A stretch of DNA of 64,000 nucleotides. It comes from Euclidia mi. Taxonomy: Eukaryota; Arthropoda; Insecta; Lepidoptera; Erebidae. Location: assembly GCA_944739405.2 (NCBI GenBank), contig OX123188.2:70885251-70949250 (forward strand), given 5' to 3'. Below, in pieces: positions 43,429 through 56,545 of this stretch. The notes under the pieces are model-generated. The model was not told the origin of the DNA, ran no database searches, and saw only the letters and a program-made list of their open reading frames with translations. Numbering within the stretch: position 1 is the first letter of the stretch; the number at the start of each line of letters is the position of its first letter. The position numbers and the translations under genes are program-made.

Positions 43429-45345
43429 CACGTAATAACATTGTATTACTGTGCCAATTTCAGCTCTACAGTGCTTATAATTTTTTCCGTAAAACCGCGG
43501 ACGGACATACGGAAATGGCGAAACTATAAGGGTCCTTGTAGTTTACTACAGAGCACAAAAATATTGAAACACTGACACTTTTTGTACTTGAGCAGTTAGG
43601 ACAGGCAAACAGAGAAGTATTTTAAAATACTAGTTTATCGCTTGATATCATGTGATAACAACAAACACTTGGGAAACTACAGGTATTGTAAAGTCACAGC
43701 CAGTCACTTTAATATAATTTACATGTATATAGTAACTATAGAATAGGTATTCTATAAGGTGAATGGGATGGTATTTTTTTATACTTCGGCTGCAGACATC
43801 GTTTCAGTTGTTACGGCTCAGATATTGTCAATGACAGCCGTACCTACAGTTCTCGCATGCAGGTGTTGAATCCCACAGATCGCGATTGTATAAATGTATT
43901 TTTTACGAATAATTTGCTAGGTACCTTATATTTTAAACCCGTCAGAGAGGAAGACGTTAGTACTGTATTGATAATGGCAACAGGATCTCTTTGCCGTTGA
44001 TCATATATATGAGAAGCAAGTCGCTTTGACATAAGAATTGCATTGTAAAAACAAAAAAATAATCCAGTTTATTTTTCGGTTTAGAACTGAACGCAGTTAC
44101 TTAATACTCATCGGCTCTAAACTACATACCTCTGAGTGAAACATAAACACGTATACTTGTAAAGTGATGTAAGAGAACTTACGAGGTAACCCTGAATTGT
44201 AAGTAAATATAAACACCTAAAATTATAAGACGGCCATCTAAAAAACAAAAATATAACGAAGGCTCTTGATAAAACTACTCGTGTGATAAATGACTTAGAG
44301 CTGTTCATAAAAAGCTATTTTATTAAGCTTTTAAGGGGTATGTAAGCGTTACACTTAATCAAGTATCGGTTATTAGGGTGTGCAGTGAATGTCCACGTCG
44401 ATGCTATAGATCACGGGGCTGACAAGTGGCGCTCCCTATCGGCTTTCGCAGGGCATTACACATGATAGATATTGTTATAATGTATAATGTTTCACTTGAC
44501 TGTTTCTGGAAGTTATGTCGAAGTTATACGTAGAATGGCCGCCGCGTAGATCTTGGAGTATGAAGACCAGGATAATCTTCAAGAGTGGGCGTGGAGTTTG
44601 TCATGAAAGGACCCGCTGTATTTCAGGCTCTCACAAATAAGTCTCTTCTTGTGTCTTTATGGGTGGCACTGCTCCGTATCTTTCTTGTTTTTGGCTAAAT
44701 GATTATGGACTGAGGTAGGAGGATTGTTTATCTTTTATAAATGCTGGCTATTTATTTAGTTGTAGATATTGAGACGGATGCTTTTTAACAACAAAATACG
44801 TCCGAAATAGAAACGGCGAGGTAAGGTAAAAAAAAAACACTGCTTTTATTGAAGTAAATCATTGTATATACATGGGTACATGTACTCGCGCCTTTTGCCC
44901 TACGGGGTAAGAAACTCATCAATACTTTATCTAATAATGTTGACTTGTATACTTGACTGATATATCATCGCAGAGCCTGAACTACTGAAACCTCAGATGA
45001 ACTAAAAAGAAACTGAAGCTAGAAACATTAAATATGAATGCATATAACGTAGGCACTCACTAAAAAGGTTTTACGAATATTCTACGCGGAGAGTAAAATG
45101 AGAATTTAAAAAATATTTAAAAAGTCAGTGGTTTAATCGCTAGTACCTTGTTTTTACTTTTGTAACATCATTGGCTAGTACTTACTGTGAAAATGCTGGT
45201 TATCTCTGATTCATCAATTGTCAAATTTCACGAAATATTTGATTTGTTTTAGTTTTGTTTCATTTAATCACTTACAAGATCAAATCGTTTTGCGTTTCCC
45301 ACTGCCTCATAAGAACGCATAATGATAAATTAATATTTATTTATT
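43429..45345. other. 1.9 kb without recognised genes
   Basis: AT-rich DNA. Nothing recognisable on either strand. Confidence 0.5.
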
Positions 45346-45602
45346 CGACTGCCTCGTTGGTCTCGCGGCATAAATGTGCGCGTGGGATTGGGAGGTCTCG
45401 GGTTCGATTCCCGGGTCGGGCAAAGTGTTATTGGATTTTTCCATTAGGAAATTCTCAGTAGCAGCACGGAGTCTGGTAACGTGCCCGGTACGGCAATAGG
45501 CTCGCCCCCTATTACGTGGGACCTAAAAATTCATGGCGACATGTGGGTGTAATATTACACCTCTGCCTACCCCTTCCGGGATACAGGCGTAAGCCTATAA
45601 AA
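45346..45602 (+). repeat. SINE family B, full copy
   Basis: The head has GACTGCCTCGTTGGTCTCGC and box B GGTTCGATTCCCGGG, and the tail CTCTGCCTACCCCTTCCGGG with an A-run. It lacks the 150-bp leader seen at 27047. Confidence 0.85.
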
Positions 45603-45654
45603 AAAATATTCTTGCTTTTTCGTGCATAACTAACTGCGCAGACAGGTTAGGCAG

Positions 45655-45905
45655 ATGTACAACATTTATTTCTTTGTTTTTCGTGAGAGTACACACTCTC
45701 AGTCTCAGTCACCTGTTGGCCACACGGCCAACTGACAAGAACCGGGACCGACAGCTTTACGTGCTTTCCGAAGCACGGCAGCGTTCCGATATACTTACAT
45801 TCCACGTGGTTACCCATCCAAGTGGCGACCTGGGTTGCTTAACTTTGCCAACTTATTACGAACGGCAATTTAAATCACGCTACGAGCGCTACTGGATAAA
45901 TATTA
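45655..45905 (+). repeat. Repeat family E copy
   Basis: It shares CACCCATCCAAGTGGT-like words and GTTGCTTAACTTTGCCA with 31490-31790. The head is unclear; it is probably a SINE. Confidence 0.5.
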
Positions 45906-47439
45906 GATGTTTTTCTATGTCGCATTGGAAGGAATCTCCGACGTATCAAAAGCCTATGTCTAAGATTTCGTACAGATTGTGGAATAAGTGAATTTATTCA
46001 AGCGCGGACTAGAAAGATATTGAGCTATAATTTAAAGAAAGCCGTTTTATTGTATATTCTGCTGATCTGCGTTAAAAGGTTTCCAAAAGGTATAAGTATA
46101 ATCTTTGCGCTGGCGGGTTTTCTTGAAAAATTTTGTGGTGAGGTAGGTACATAAAAAATAAAGAACGCAAGAAAAGAAAATATATATAAAGTAGGGAATG
46201 ATACAGACCGAGATTTTACATGAATAAAAATTAAATTGTAATAAAATCAACTCGTACCACTTACTTAAGAACAATATGTCATACTCAATACATTAATATG
46301 AGAACGTCATATCGTATAATTTCATAACCACGTGTAGGAAGGAGTGTCCGGAAAATCTACAATCCATTCCCCAATAATAAAGTCGACCGTGTGCTTGAGT
46401 TAAGAGGGATTTATTGAATCGAAAGCTTTCATATTACAAAATCCTTTTAGACGATACGTACATACTTCGCTATAACACACAACACGCTTTTTAATTAAAA
46501 CATTGATAAAAAAACATAAACTCAAGGATTATTAGCTACACGTTTATAACATAGCACTGGAATATTTCTTATTTCTTTCACAAAAAATACATGTAACTCC
46601 CGTTATTGAATACGTGACGTTACAATATTGGCAGCTCGTATCGAAATTCAGCTACATTCGCCGTATTTCGAACATTTCCAAGAAATCACTAATCAAATAA
46701 AGTTTTTTTGTTAATCAGCTAAAGTTAAAAGCCATCAAATAACGTCTCAACGACTTTTCCTTAAAAAAGATTTTCAAAAGATGATTCTACTGAAGATAAC
46801 ATATAGATATATGCAACGGTGAAGGTTGGGTGTACGCGGAAAAGTCCGGATAATGTTAGTAAAAATTCATTAATTTGGTCGTAAGTAGAAGAGTGATCCG
46901 GTCGGGGTTACAAAGCCCGCTTTCGGTAGCCTGCATCCCTCGTCTCGTGTGGTTTTGACCGGGTCTTTGTGCGGTCGCCGGATATAACCCTCACCGTACC
47001 ATTGTAGCTTATTATCGCCTAAAATACATTTGACTTTAGCCCTTGTACGTAATAATTACGACACCCGTAATTATTGGTACGCTTCATCATGTTTGCTTTG
47101 AATAAACTTTCGCGTGATGGTGTTTTATTTGCAATCACATGGTTATGATACTTGATGCGTTTGGGATGGTGCTAATACTTAGGAACTTGATGCTTTCCAC
47201 TTCTCAAAGTGGATCTGAGTAAATAAAATATTATGATTATTTTTTGGTAACACAAACCCTTTTTAATCTACTCATCTCTCTAGTAGCTTCTTTTTCTTCT
47301 TGCAGCTAGCAGTCTTTAAACTAAATGTAAGTTATTCATAATGTGTAAGTAGTTCAGTAGGGCAAATCTTGTCTCCGTGCATGTTCATTGAATTTACACA
47401 ACGTGTCTGACCTATATTCTTCGATAAACCATTAAGGAC
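45906..47439. other. 1.5 kb without recognised genes
   Basis: AT-rich except 46890-47000, which is GC-richer (GTCGGGGTTACAAAGCCCGC) but has no recognised coding motif. Confidence 0.45.
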
Positions 47440-47998
47440 ACCTATAGCGTTAACGTGACACTTAAAGGGGTGATGCCAGAAAACGATTAATAGGTCGTCT
47501 GGCCGCGTCTGGGGTGCACCACGATGGTCTAGCGGCCGGAAACGGCTCGCACCGAATAATCGCATCGATCGCCAAAAAACTAACCCACATACGCACTGGA
47601 AGCGTAGCCGGAATTATTAATCGCGAGGAGTAAGGGGGCAAGGCAGCGGGTGTGAAGGGTGGGCTTGTGGCTGGCGCGCAGGCGCGGGCGTGCGGCGGGC
47701 ACTTCGCGAGAAAGGCTCGCGCGCTTCGGCCGCGTCCTGACGCCCGGCGGCGTCGCGATGCGCGAGCAGCCGGCCCCGCGGCCGCTCCCGCAAGCGCCGC
47801 GCTAACCTGTACCCATGCAGTGGCGAAAACTTACCAGGTTGAAGTCTTCGCCGGGCGGACAGTCGCGCGCTCGGAGGATGCTCTGCTGCGGCCGCAGGAA
47901 GGTATGCGATCCGATCGATAGCGCGCGCCGAAACCGTCGCCCCTCCCGGCCCGGACGCCGACGCCGTTTCGTTACGCCGTTCGACGACCCCACTCACT
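47440..47998 (-). other. GC/CpG-rich block, possible exon or promoter
   Basis: About 500 bp stand out from the AT-rich surroundings by dense CpG. On the minus strand there is a consensus donor: CCTG/GTAAGT ending an open stretch at 47844-47846, with the frame giving LRPQQSILRARDCPPGEDFN before it. No ATG starts this frame and an in-frame TGA lies upstream near 47994, so an upstream acceptor would be needed. It could be a host gene exon or CpG promoter. I do not recognise a protein family. Confidence 0.35.
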
Positions 47999-48757
47999 AA
48001 TGCTTCACTAAATCATGCTTCTTCTCCTTTTTCATCTTTATTTTGCTCCATGTTTCCCTTTTTAAATTTGTTCCATTCATGTTTCTGTTATAAAACCAGA
48101 TAATTCCATTTGCAACCCTATTACTCTTGTGCTCCGGTCTCGGCGGCTTAAAGTGCAACCCCTCCTTAGCATATAATCGTTATATCTACATTTTTATGAC
48201 TGTGGCAATTTGTATGGCTTATCAATAGACAGATTACTTTATCAAAAATCAACTAGGCTTGAAAAGTGCACGTTTTCTAAGCAATTAGTGAAGTTTTATG
48301 AAGGGCGGGTAATCAATCTCTAGGTCATATGAATGTGGGCCGCCGAATCGATCTTCATTCAAAGCAATCGACTATTGTAGAATGATCATAGATAATGTTA
48401 TAGCGGTTTGTGTGTGTATTTTATATTTAAGTTTTAAAACTAACTAACTTTGGTTTAATTGTGATAAAAATATATTTTAATTGACTAATTTCATAAGAAA
48501 ATTTTGACAGTTTATTGTAAAAGAGTGTCATACTTTTAAATTGGCTGCCGTGTGCAGCTTCGATAATGTTCGTGTATGCCGTTGTACTTGCAGCTTCTCG
48601 CCATCTTGTTTAAAGACACATTACTAAGTCTGCAGTAGTAAATCTATAGATACCATTTTCATAAATACATACATTTCAGTCATTTACAACCTGGTAGGTT
48701 ATCCACCGATGTCTAGACCTACATTTTGCTAATGCTTAAATGGTTATTAATAGGTTA
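47999..48757. other. No recognised feature
   Basis: AT-rich DNA with no gene or repeat recognised. Confidence 0.5.
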
Positions 48758-48774
48758 TAGCGTATAGAATCATT

Positions 48775-49142
48775 CTCTTAGCGTTATCCCAGTTTCAATC
48801 TGGGGCCCGCTTACTAGTCTAACCGGATTTGGCTGAATATTAGCTTTTCCACAGAGCGACTGCCTGTCTGACCTCCGCAACCCGAAGGGATAGCTATATT
48901 CCATGTTTTAGACTAGAGTCAGTTTATTGAGAAGGTACTGACGCCCTGTAACGACTGTTAAAGATCTTCATGACAACCGGGACCGACGGCTTAACGTGCT
49001 CTCCGCGGCACGGGACAAGCGATAATTAACAATTTAATACGCACATAACTCCGAAAAGTCATTGGTGCGCGCCATGGATTCGAACCCGATACCCTCTGCA
49101 TGGCAGTCTGTTGGTATATTCACTAGGCTATCGCTGCCTTTG
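48775..49142 (-). repeat. SINE family A, full length
   Basis: It has perfect 17-bp flanking duplications TAGCGTATAGAATCATT (48758-48774 and 49143-49159) and is nearly identical to 6016-6390. Confidence 0.93.
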
Positions 49143-49315
49143 TAGCGTATAGAATCATTATGTAGCTAAATACTTTTTACTCTTGCAGATATCTATAAAA
49201 TCTTTTAACATATAATTAAACCTCAATTATTAGAAAATTATCACTACTAATATGAAAAGCATTCGGTATTATAATATTTTTAGTAATTTTAATAAACACT
49301 CTTCTTCTATTATAC

Positions 49316-49441
49316 AATTAACGGCCGGTCCCTATGTACGATCTATCTATGGATTTGGTGAGAGAGTAGAGCTTATGTCAAATACATAAGCATCTCTAAT
49401 CTAGGAAAGATAGATCGAATATAAATCCGGCGGTAATTGTA
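49316..49441. mobile_element. Small palindromic MITE
   Basis: The inverted ends are CAATTAACGGCCGG and CCGGCGGTAATTG, with CGATCTATCT and AGATAGATCG inside. 126 bp; the target duplication is unclear. Confidence 0.6.
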
Positions 49442-51189
49442 CTTGTCAAAGTGTTTTATCATATCTCTATTTATCTCTTTTAAAATTGAAATCTCCCTAA
49501 ACGTCATTTTTGACGACATTAAAATCAGTTGCACCCAAAACGTCAATCTAAAATTTGACAGCTGTCAAAGTCACTACACAGATCCGACAATTTGAATTAG
49601 TCAGCTGTCAAAACCTATTGTAACTTAGATCTGAATCTGACACTTAATAAAACTGTGTAGTATAACACCAATTAAACTATAAAATTTAAAATTGAAATAG
49701 CTGCGTATATTTCTCGTCATTAAAACATAATTTATATACAAATGTGCGCGTCGGCTCTGAACGCGTTTTTCACAACATTTTATACTTACCGCAGAAGTTA
49801 AAAGTTTCATTCTACCCGGCGTATATATTAAAAAATAATTTTATATTCAAATGGTTATGTTAGAGAAATATGAACAATAATTCGTGCCGCTCAAACATCA
49901 TGTTCGACTTTTATTCGTCGCGTTTTATAGTAGCATCGTTGTAATGATCTATGTCACGAATCACAGCCAATGCCTCCATATTTTTTAGGGCTTAAAGACA
50001 AAATTATATTCTTCGTAAATAATAACTAATACATGGGCTTGTTTATAAAATGTATAGGTATTATGATTTATTATTACTTTTTGAAGCAAGTTCCTAAAGT
50101 TGATATGACATCTTTATAAGATTAGTACCCAAATCTCTTCGTAAATGCATTGTTGATAATGGATTGATTTATAATTACTTTACTTAATAAATTAGGTCCG
50201 TCGTCACCAATGATCATCACATTGTCTTATTATAAACCTCGACGCTTTTTCTCATTATATGAACAGTAAAAAACGAAGAAGCTCTCTTCCTCGCTTTTCA
50301 ACATTTATTCAATTTCTGTGCTTTTATAAAACCAGACCAGTGATGCCTCATTTCATTAGTTTCGTACCATTTATTATTTCATCTTTTTTGGTCATTCAAC
50401 TTCTTTGACATTAATAATATTTCGCTACTAGCTCATGTTGTAAATGAACCTAGCATCAATGTATGCTAGTAAAACTTTTGTACATATACGAACAACGATG
50501 CGTCTACGTGACGATAACGCTGGGATGACTTTGCAACATAATTTTCCGGCGCCTGTTGCAATCGGCGTACCTATATTAGATTACGTTGTGACAATGAAAA
50601 ACATATTATACAAATACATCGTACAAATATTTTAAACAGGGATGAGTACGTGGCAAATGAAATAATTCAATAATTGTCTTTCGTTGTAGCAGTCTACGAT
50701 ATCTATCAATGATCATTTACGGGTTAACTGTTTCCTATACATTGGTCTTTAACGAATTCTACTCGCAGTTTTTTTGCTGCTTGTATTCATACTATTTCAT
50801 TCATATATAAATTTGCACAAACGTGGATTTAAGCATTAATTTTAAATTGAATTTTGCAATACATATAACGTACCTTTGAGTAAAGGATGAGAATGATTCG
50901 CAATTTTCTCTGCTTTTAGACAAAGTGAAAAAAGATATGCCACATCAACGAGAGCTTATTTTCACAATATAATTCACGTATTTTAATAACTAAATAATTT
51001 TATTATATTTTGTCTCAATCTCAGCTTATACTTTTGTTCTTACATACAAAAGCCCTTTGAATATATTTTCAAATTAACCTTCAACGCAAACTCGATTTTC
51101 AATTTTCTGTATTTAAAGGGTCTCGATTACGGCGTGTTAATAATTAACGTCACATCAAGCGCGTTTGGCCACGTGTATGGTATGTAGGT
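49442..51189. other. 1.7 kb without recognised genes
   Basis: AT-rich DNA; short frames such as 50444-50635 have no recognised motif. Confidence 0.5.
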
Positions 51190-51583
51190 CAATCCTATAC
51201 CCTATCTATATACACATACTGATTTAATGTTCGTGTGTCTGTTTGTAAACTCAAAATAACAGTTCCTTACTTTAAACGTAAATATATGAGAGTATAACGC
51301 TTATCACGAAAGTAATTTTGTTTGTCACTACATACAAGTAGACAGACATTTGCTTGTTTGTTTGTTTTTAATCTAATCTCCAGAACATCTGGACTGATTC
51401 TGTCGGTGATAGATAGTGTATAATCTAAGGAGTAACTTTAGTTTGTTTAGATATTAGAAAATAGGAGAGAGTTCTGTGTCAAAAAACATATGCAATTACG
51501 GCCAAAAGTCAAAGTATGCACAATGGCACATATTTTGGTAATCTAGTAATTGCGCGGGTGAAGCCGCGAGCATAACTAGTGTG
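51190..51583 (+). repeat. Helitron-like non-autonomous repeat
   Basis: It starts near CCCTATCTATATACACATAC and ends GCGCGGGTGAAGCCGCGAGC then ATAACTAGT, i.e. a GC-rich hairpin shortly before a CTAG end. TCCAGAACATCTGGACTGAT matches the 'aacggctggaccg' block of the copy at 19675. Confidence 0.65.
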
Positions 51584-52329
51584 CAATATAAGCTTGAATC
51601 GGTTACGTGTTATTTATGAACAATATAACTTTTACAACATTGTAAAGATCAAGTGTAAAATAAAAGCTTGTAAATATGTTCCATGTTGCTTTTAATGTTT
51701 ATTTTTTGCGTTTAACGAGCAATACGTTTAGGTTCTTTAGGTTTGGGGTTTTTAGACAAAGACATATTCATTTTTGCATTGGTTTCTTACAACACTTATA
51801 CAAGTCAAAACCCTATTCTACATGATGCCGGCTTTTCCTAGCTAAATGACTTCTTGAGAAGAAAGGCCGAAACAAACTCAGAGTCATTGTTTTTTTTTGT
51901 CACTTCAATTTCTTTCATCTTTTCTTGATCTTTTAAAGTCTAGACAAAATGGGTTTAGTATGCAAGTACAATGCAGGATATCGTCTGACGCTTTTGACTG
52001 ACTCAGCCCACTGATGGCCTGCATTCAACAGCAATCGTATGGCTCAACCTTGATTGCGGGAGCCAGCGTGATCTGTAACACTATGCCTCCACGCCATCAG
52101 AAGGTGTATGCTTAAGCATGTCAGCCTAAGTCATCAGACAGGTTGCCTATTTGTTTAAATGTTTAATAATGTCCACATCGTACTCACAACTTTACATTCA
52201 AATATTATTTGGATCGAAATAAGATTTATTTGTTAAAAACATTAAATTTTACTCTATCCCTAGCTTACCCTTTGACAAGTTTAGTGGTATTATGTAATTA
52301 AATAAAAACTATGCAATACTTACTTCAGA
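51584..52329. other. No recognised feature
   Basis: AT-rich DNA. Confidence 0.5.
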
Positions 52330-52545
52330 TTGTGTTGGTTGGCGTAGTGGTTATGGTGGCAAAGTGGCCGCTTGACACTGTGCCGAGTTTTGTGGGTTTG
52401 ATTAGACTCCCACACGACACAGCACTTTGAATGATGCATAAATTGTTGTTTCGAGACTGGGTGTTCGCTGTGTCCGTTGGTTGTATGTTTGTGAAGCCCC
52501 GCGACACAGGATTTATTCCTAGTGCGGGAGTAGTTTAAAAAAAAG
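52330..52545 (+). repeat. SINE family C copy
   Basis: It has GGTTGGCGTAGTGGTTATGG (box A-like), a mutated box B (GGTTTGATTAGACTCCC), and the shared GTGTCCGTTGGTTGTATGTT body. It is older than the copy at 6455. Confidence 0.75.
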
Positions 52546-53104
52546 AGATAAAAGATAGATGTATTCTACGCTAACACCTACAACGGAAAATGACGTATAC
52601 ACACACAACTATCATAATTCATAAATCAACGCAGCAACACATTGATATCAGACACCCTGCGAACCATACATTTTCATTAGTAGGCGCGTGTAGAAATATC
52701 GAACATGTCTCACAAGTTTAGGCGAAGGGAAGGGCGAGGTTCGCACTAAAGCAAAACTTTTCTTTGTGACTTTGTTGAGTAATTACTAAACTTCAAACAC
52801 TTCACACTATTACCTACTAATCTTAGGATGGAAATAAAATCACTAAAACCATTAACATTGGTCTGGTATGCTCCATCTATTTTTTCAGCTAATTACTTAG
52901 GCGTGTTAGCCATCTTGCTTGGCGAAAATAGTCATTGTTGCGGTCCTACCAGCAGTTATTTGTGTTCACTCTTCAAGAATTAATACCTACACCCTTCTTG
53001 AGAAACATTAATGGTTGCTATCCGACCTGTAATTATAATAGATAAAAATGGATGCTTGCTAATTATTATTGTCGTACTATGTGATTACCTCATAGATAAT
53101 ATAA
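52546..53104. other. No recognised feature
   Basis: AT-rich DNA up to the LINE. Confidence 0.5.
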
Positions 53105-54478
53105 CAGTTTCGTCAAAAGCCCACTTTACCTAGTCATTTTCGCCCTATATCCATTCTTCCTTTCCTATCCAAAGTGCTCGAGGCTTGTGTCCACCAGCAG
53201 CTGACCCGATTTGTACATATTAATGACCTGTTGAGTCCTTTTCAATCAGGATTCAGATCGGGACACAGCACAACCTCAGCCCTCCTTAAAGTGACTGGCG
53301 ATATTAGAGCGGGAGTGGAGGACACCAAGGTCACTGTGTTGGTCTTGGTAGATTTCTCGAACGCTTTTAATACCGTCAGTCACGATATCCTCCTCTCCAT
53401 ACTATCCCACCTTTCGATCGCACCTGAAGCTTTGGAATGGTTCTCATCCTATCTTCGTGGGCGTCAACAGTCTGTTCGGATTGATGAGTCGTTATCTCGT
53501 TGGTGTGATCTTGACTCTGGCGTCCCACAAGGCGGCATTCTTTCTCCAATTCTTTTTTCTCTATTTATTAATCTCTTAACTCACAATCTTCGGTGTTCGT
53601 ATCATCTGTATGCAGACGACCTGCAGCTGTATTCTCAGGCGAGGGTTGAGGATCTAACACGGGCCATCAACGAAGTGAACCAAGACTTAAAGGCAATAAA
53701 GCATTGGTCCGATCAGTTTGGACTGTCAGTTAACCCGTCAAAATGTCAAGCTATTATCGTGGGTGGTAACCGCATGATGTGCAGAGTGGATACTACAGCT
53801 CACCCTCCAATCATCTTTGACGGGTTAAACATTAAGATCACTTCGAGCGTTAAGGATCTAGGACTTCACATTGACGACACACTTAACTGGAGAACGCAAG
53901 TCACTAACGTGTGTCAAAGTGTCACTGGGACCCTGCGATGTCTCTATCGTCTGAAGAATTTCCTCCCCTCCAAAACAAAGACTATGCTAGTGCAATCTTT
54001 AGTGTTCCCTATCATCGATTATGGTGATGTGTGTTATTATGACCTGAATGCAGACCTTCTCAACAAACTCGACCGGCTTCTCAATAACTGCATTCGATTC
54101 GTTTTCAATCTTCGCAAGTATGATCATGTGTCTACTTATCGTTCTCAACTGAGATGGCTTCCCATTCGTCAACGCCGTAGCTTGCGTGCTCTCACTACTC
54201 TCTACTCCCTACTTCACTCACCCACTCCTCCAGCCTATCTAACATCCCACTTTCAATACTTATGCTCTTCGCATGATAAAGCTCTTCGTTCTTCCCACAA
54301 CCTTTTACTTCTATGTCCTCAACATAGCTCTGGCCTTGTACATTCTTCCTTCTACGTCCAAGCTATACTCCTATGGAACGCGCTCCCTCTGGAAGTCAGG
54401 ACGGCAGACAGTCGTGGGACATTTAAAAACAAAGCTCGTCAATGCATTCAACGTGGTTCATTGGCTGAATCATCGTAA
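53105..54478 (+). CDS. LINE reverse transcriptase, N-terminally truncated
   Basis: About 457 codons without a stop, from about 53105 (after an in-frame TAA) to TAA 54476-54478. Domains in order: SHFRPISILPFLSKVLE, LLSPFQSGFRSGHSTTSAL (motif 2), VLVDFSNAFNTVSHDILL (motif A with the first Asp), DSGVPQGGILSPILFS (motif B), HLYADDLQLYS (catalytic YADD), LSVNPSKCQAI, VKDLGLHIDDTLNW (thumb) and a C-terminal region to SLAESS. All RT catalytic residues are present. It would copy the element's RNA into DNA at a nicked target, but without the endonuclease and 5' region this copy cannot act alone. The undamaged frame suggests recent insertion. There is no true ATG at the start; it is cut. Confidence 0.88.
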   Translation, partial: QFRQKPTLPSHFRPISILPFLSKVLEACVHQQLTRFVHINDLLSPFQSGFRSGHSTTSALLKVTGDIRAGVEDTKVTVLVLVDFSNAFNTVSHDILLSILSHLSIAPEALEWFSSYLRGRQQSVRIDESLSRWCDLDSGVPQGGILSPILFSLFINLLTHNLRCSYHLYADDLQLYSQARVEDLTRAINEVNQDLKAIKHWSDQFGLSVNPSKCQAIIVGGNRMMCRVDTTAHPPIIFDGLNIKITSSVKDLGLHIDDTLNWRTQVTNVCQSVTGTLRCLYRLKNFLPSKTKTMLVQSLVFPIIDYGDVCYYDLNADLLNKLDRLLNNCIRFVFNLRKYDHVSTYRSQLRWLPIRQRRSLRALTTLYSLLHSPTPPAYLTSHFQYLCSSHDKALRSSHNLLLLCPQHSSGLVHSSFYVQAILLWNALPLEVRTADSRGTFKNKARQCIQRGSLAESS

Positions 54479-54825
54479 TCATCACTGGATTATGTATGTA
54501 TATATAATATTTTATTGAATATATATGTATATATATATATAAATATATATGTTATAATATATCAATATATATTATATTATATAATATAGTATATTAAGTA
54601 TATTAATTATTAACTTTATATGTGTAATGAAAATGTGTTATGTATATTATTTACTAAAGTATCTAGTTATAAATTCAATTATAAAGTACTTCCACCTAAT
54701 ACCTGCCTTAACTATCTCTGCATCACCCTAAGGTAGACTGTTAGACAATGCCTAAGGCATTAAGTCCGCCTATGTACAATATTGTGCAGGAAGTTTAATA
54801 AATAAAAAAAATAAAATAAAAGCAA
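53105..54825 (+). mobile_element. CR1/jockey-like LINE, 5'-truncated, young copy
   Basis: It carries a full RT domain, a 3' UTR with an AT dinucleotide stretch (54490-54600), the ATGCCTAAGGCATTAAGTCC hairpin word and an A-rich tail (54800-54825). It is the longest of three copies of this family (others: 25395-26395 and 29103-30104). The endonuclease part is missing. Confidence 0.88.
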
Positions 54826-56354
54826 CGTTACCTTTTACCGCTACAGTGACTAAAATATAATAATAATATTTATCCATAGGTTTACGTATATTGATTCATT
54901 AAACACCCATCCCAATAGCCCAGAAATATTAATATCCATACAAGTAGCAATAGTCCTACACCTGCTGTGGCTAATCCGTGGCTGTACTCAATAGTGCTGT
55001 TATGGAGGCTCCTCAGTACCTAGGTGTCCCATCACATCCTAGATTAAAACTCTCAAAGAGCCTCTGCGCGTTGGACCTATGTCTCCGTGTACGCCTGCCA
55101 AAGGGCCGTGTACTTTTTTAACACCATATGTTAGAAAAGTACGCGTGATAGAGAAACACATAATAATAATATATTCTACCACATTCACACAACACCATCT
55201 AGTCCCAAACTAAGCAGCAGCTTGTACTATGGGTACTAGATAATGGATAAACATACATAAATACCTACTCATATTTGCTCCGGCAATAGGCGGTTACCAT
55301 ATGTTTTACATAGTTTCAATAAATCTACGATTGAGAAATATCGGACAAAAACGTATTTTTATTTATATTATTCGTAAGGCTATACCGGTATTATTCGTGA
55401 TTACGGTTATCCATTAGGGTAGCTTAATAATTCACGAAGTAAAGGGTCAAGCTCTTTATTGAACTTAAGCGGCTCATGGAGACATGCTCTTTGTATTACA
55501 AATTATTATCTGTGTGTCTATGGATACTTGATAATTTATAATCGACCTTCCTTTTTTATTCTTATTTACATAAGAAAGTACTTAAGTTTATTCTTTTGTG
55601 CGTAGGTTATATATGATAAATGATAATTTAGTACCAGACGCAAAATCATGTAAGTACCTACACTTCTGCACGTTTTTTGCTGCAGTTAAGGCAACTAGCT
55701 TAACTAATTTAACTGAAAACACTATCAAAATGCCAAATTGTCAACAATATTAGACTTATTTGAGTTAATTTCAATAATTAGTCAACTTAATTACATGTCT
55801 ATAGCGAGCTCTTGGTTCAATTCAAAAGAAAGCGTGGCAAAACGAAGTGATAGCATGGATATAATTATAGTTTCACCAATCAAGTTTTAATTGATTTCTA
55901 TTTTAGTTATTTTCACATTCTCTGTCTCTTCATTACAGCTGAAATAATGAGTGCCTAATTAAGATACCCGAGCACATAGCTTTTAGTTTCGTAATATATA
56001 TTTAGTAGGCACTACTGCCTCGAGTGACAATTGTACTTAATTACTCTATTTTGAAGTGTCTGCGAACCTAATAAATAGCTGCTGTATCTGATTTGGGTCA
56101 TCGATTGCTAACATATTGGTATAGGCTGTGCTATTTACACAATCACGGACTCTCGTTAACTAGAGATCTCTCTGGGCTAATGATAATGAAAAGTCTAATA
56201 CTTTAGTGAGGTTGGTTGCCAGGTAGATATTTTAGAAAATCGATTGATATAATTATCACGATTTCATCTAAATGACGTCCACTGCTGAACATCGGCGATC
56301 TCCAAGATTTTCACACAGACCGACACATAAAAACATTTCATTGATATATTTATT
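54826..56354. other. 1.5 kb without recognised genes
   Basis: AT-rich DNA. ACGTCCACTGCTGAACATCG at 56276-56295 is the reverse of an RTE 3' end. Confidence 0.5.
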
Positions 56355-56545
56355 ACTAGACGTCGCCAGCGACTTCCGCGTCAATTATACATAATTTATA
56401 AACCTTCCTCTTGAATAATTCTATCTATTAAAAAAAACGCTTTAAAATTCGTTGCGTAGTTTTTAAGATTTAAGAAGATTTAAGATACATAGGGACAGAC
56501 AGATAGAAGACAGACTTTGTTATATACTATGTAGTGAAGCCAACA
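56355..56545 (-). repeat. Helitron-like non-autonomous repeat
   Basis: On the minus strand it ends CGCGGAAGTCGCTGGCGACG then TCTAGT, again a GC-rich block before CTAGT, with a (GTCT)n-like run upstream. Confidence 0.55.

Noticed and set aside
47846..47880. CPPGEDFNL on the minus strand resembles the ECPPGEYDPG start of gene 1
   Set aside because: Only five or six residues match, on the other strand, without the following cysteines; likely chance.
47617..47997. 126-codon minus-strand frame rich in Arg, Ala and Pro
   Set aside because: Starts at GTG, low complexity, explained by GC-rich composition.
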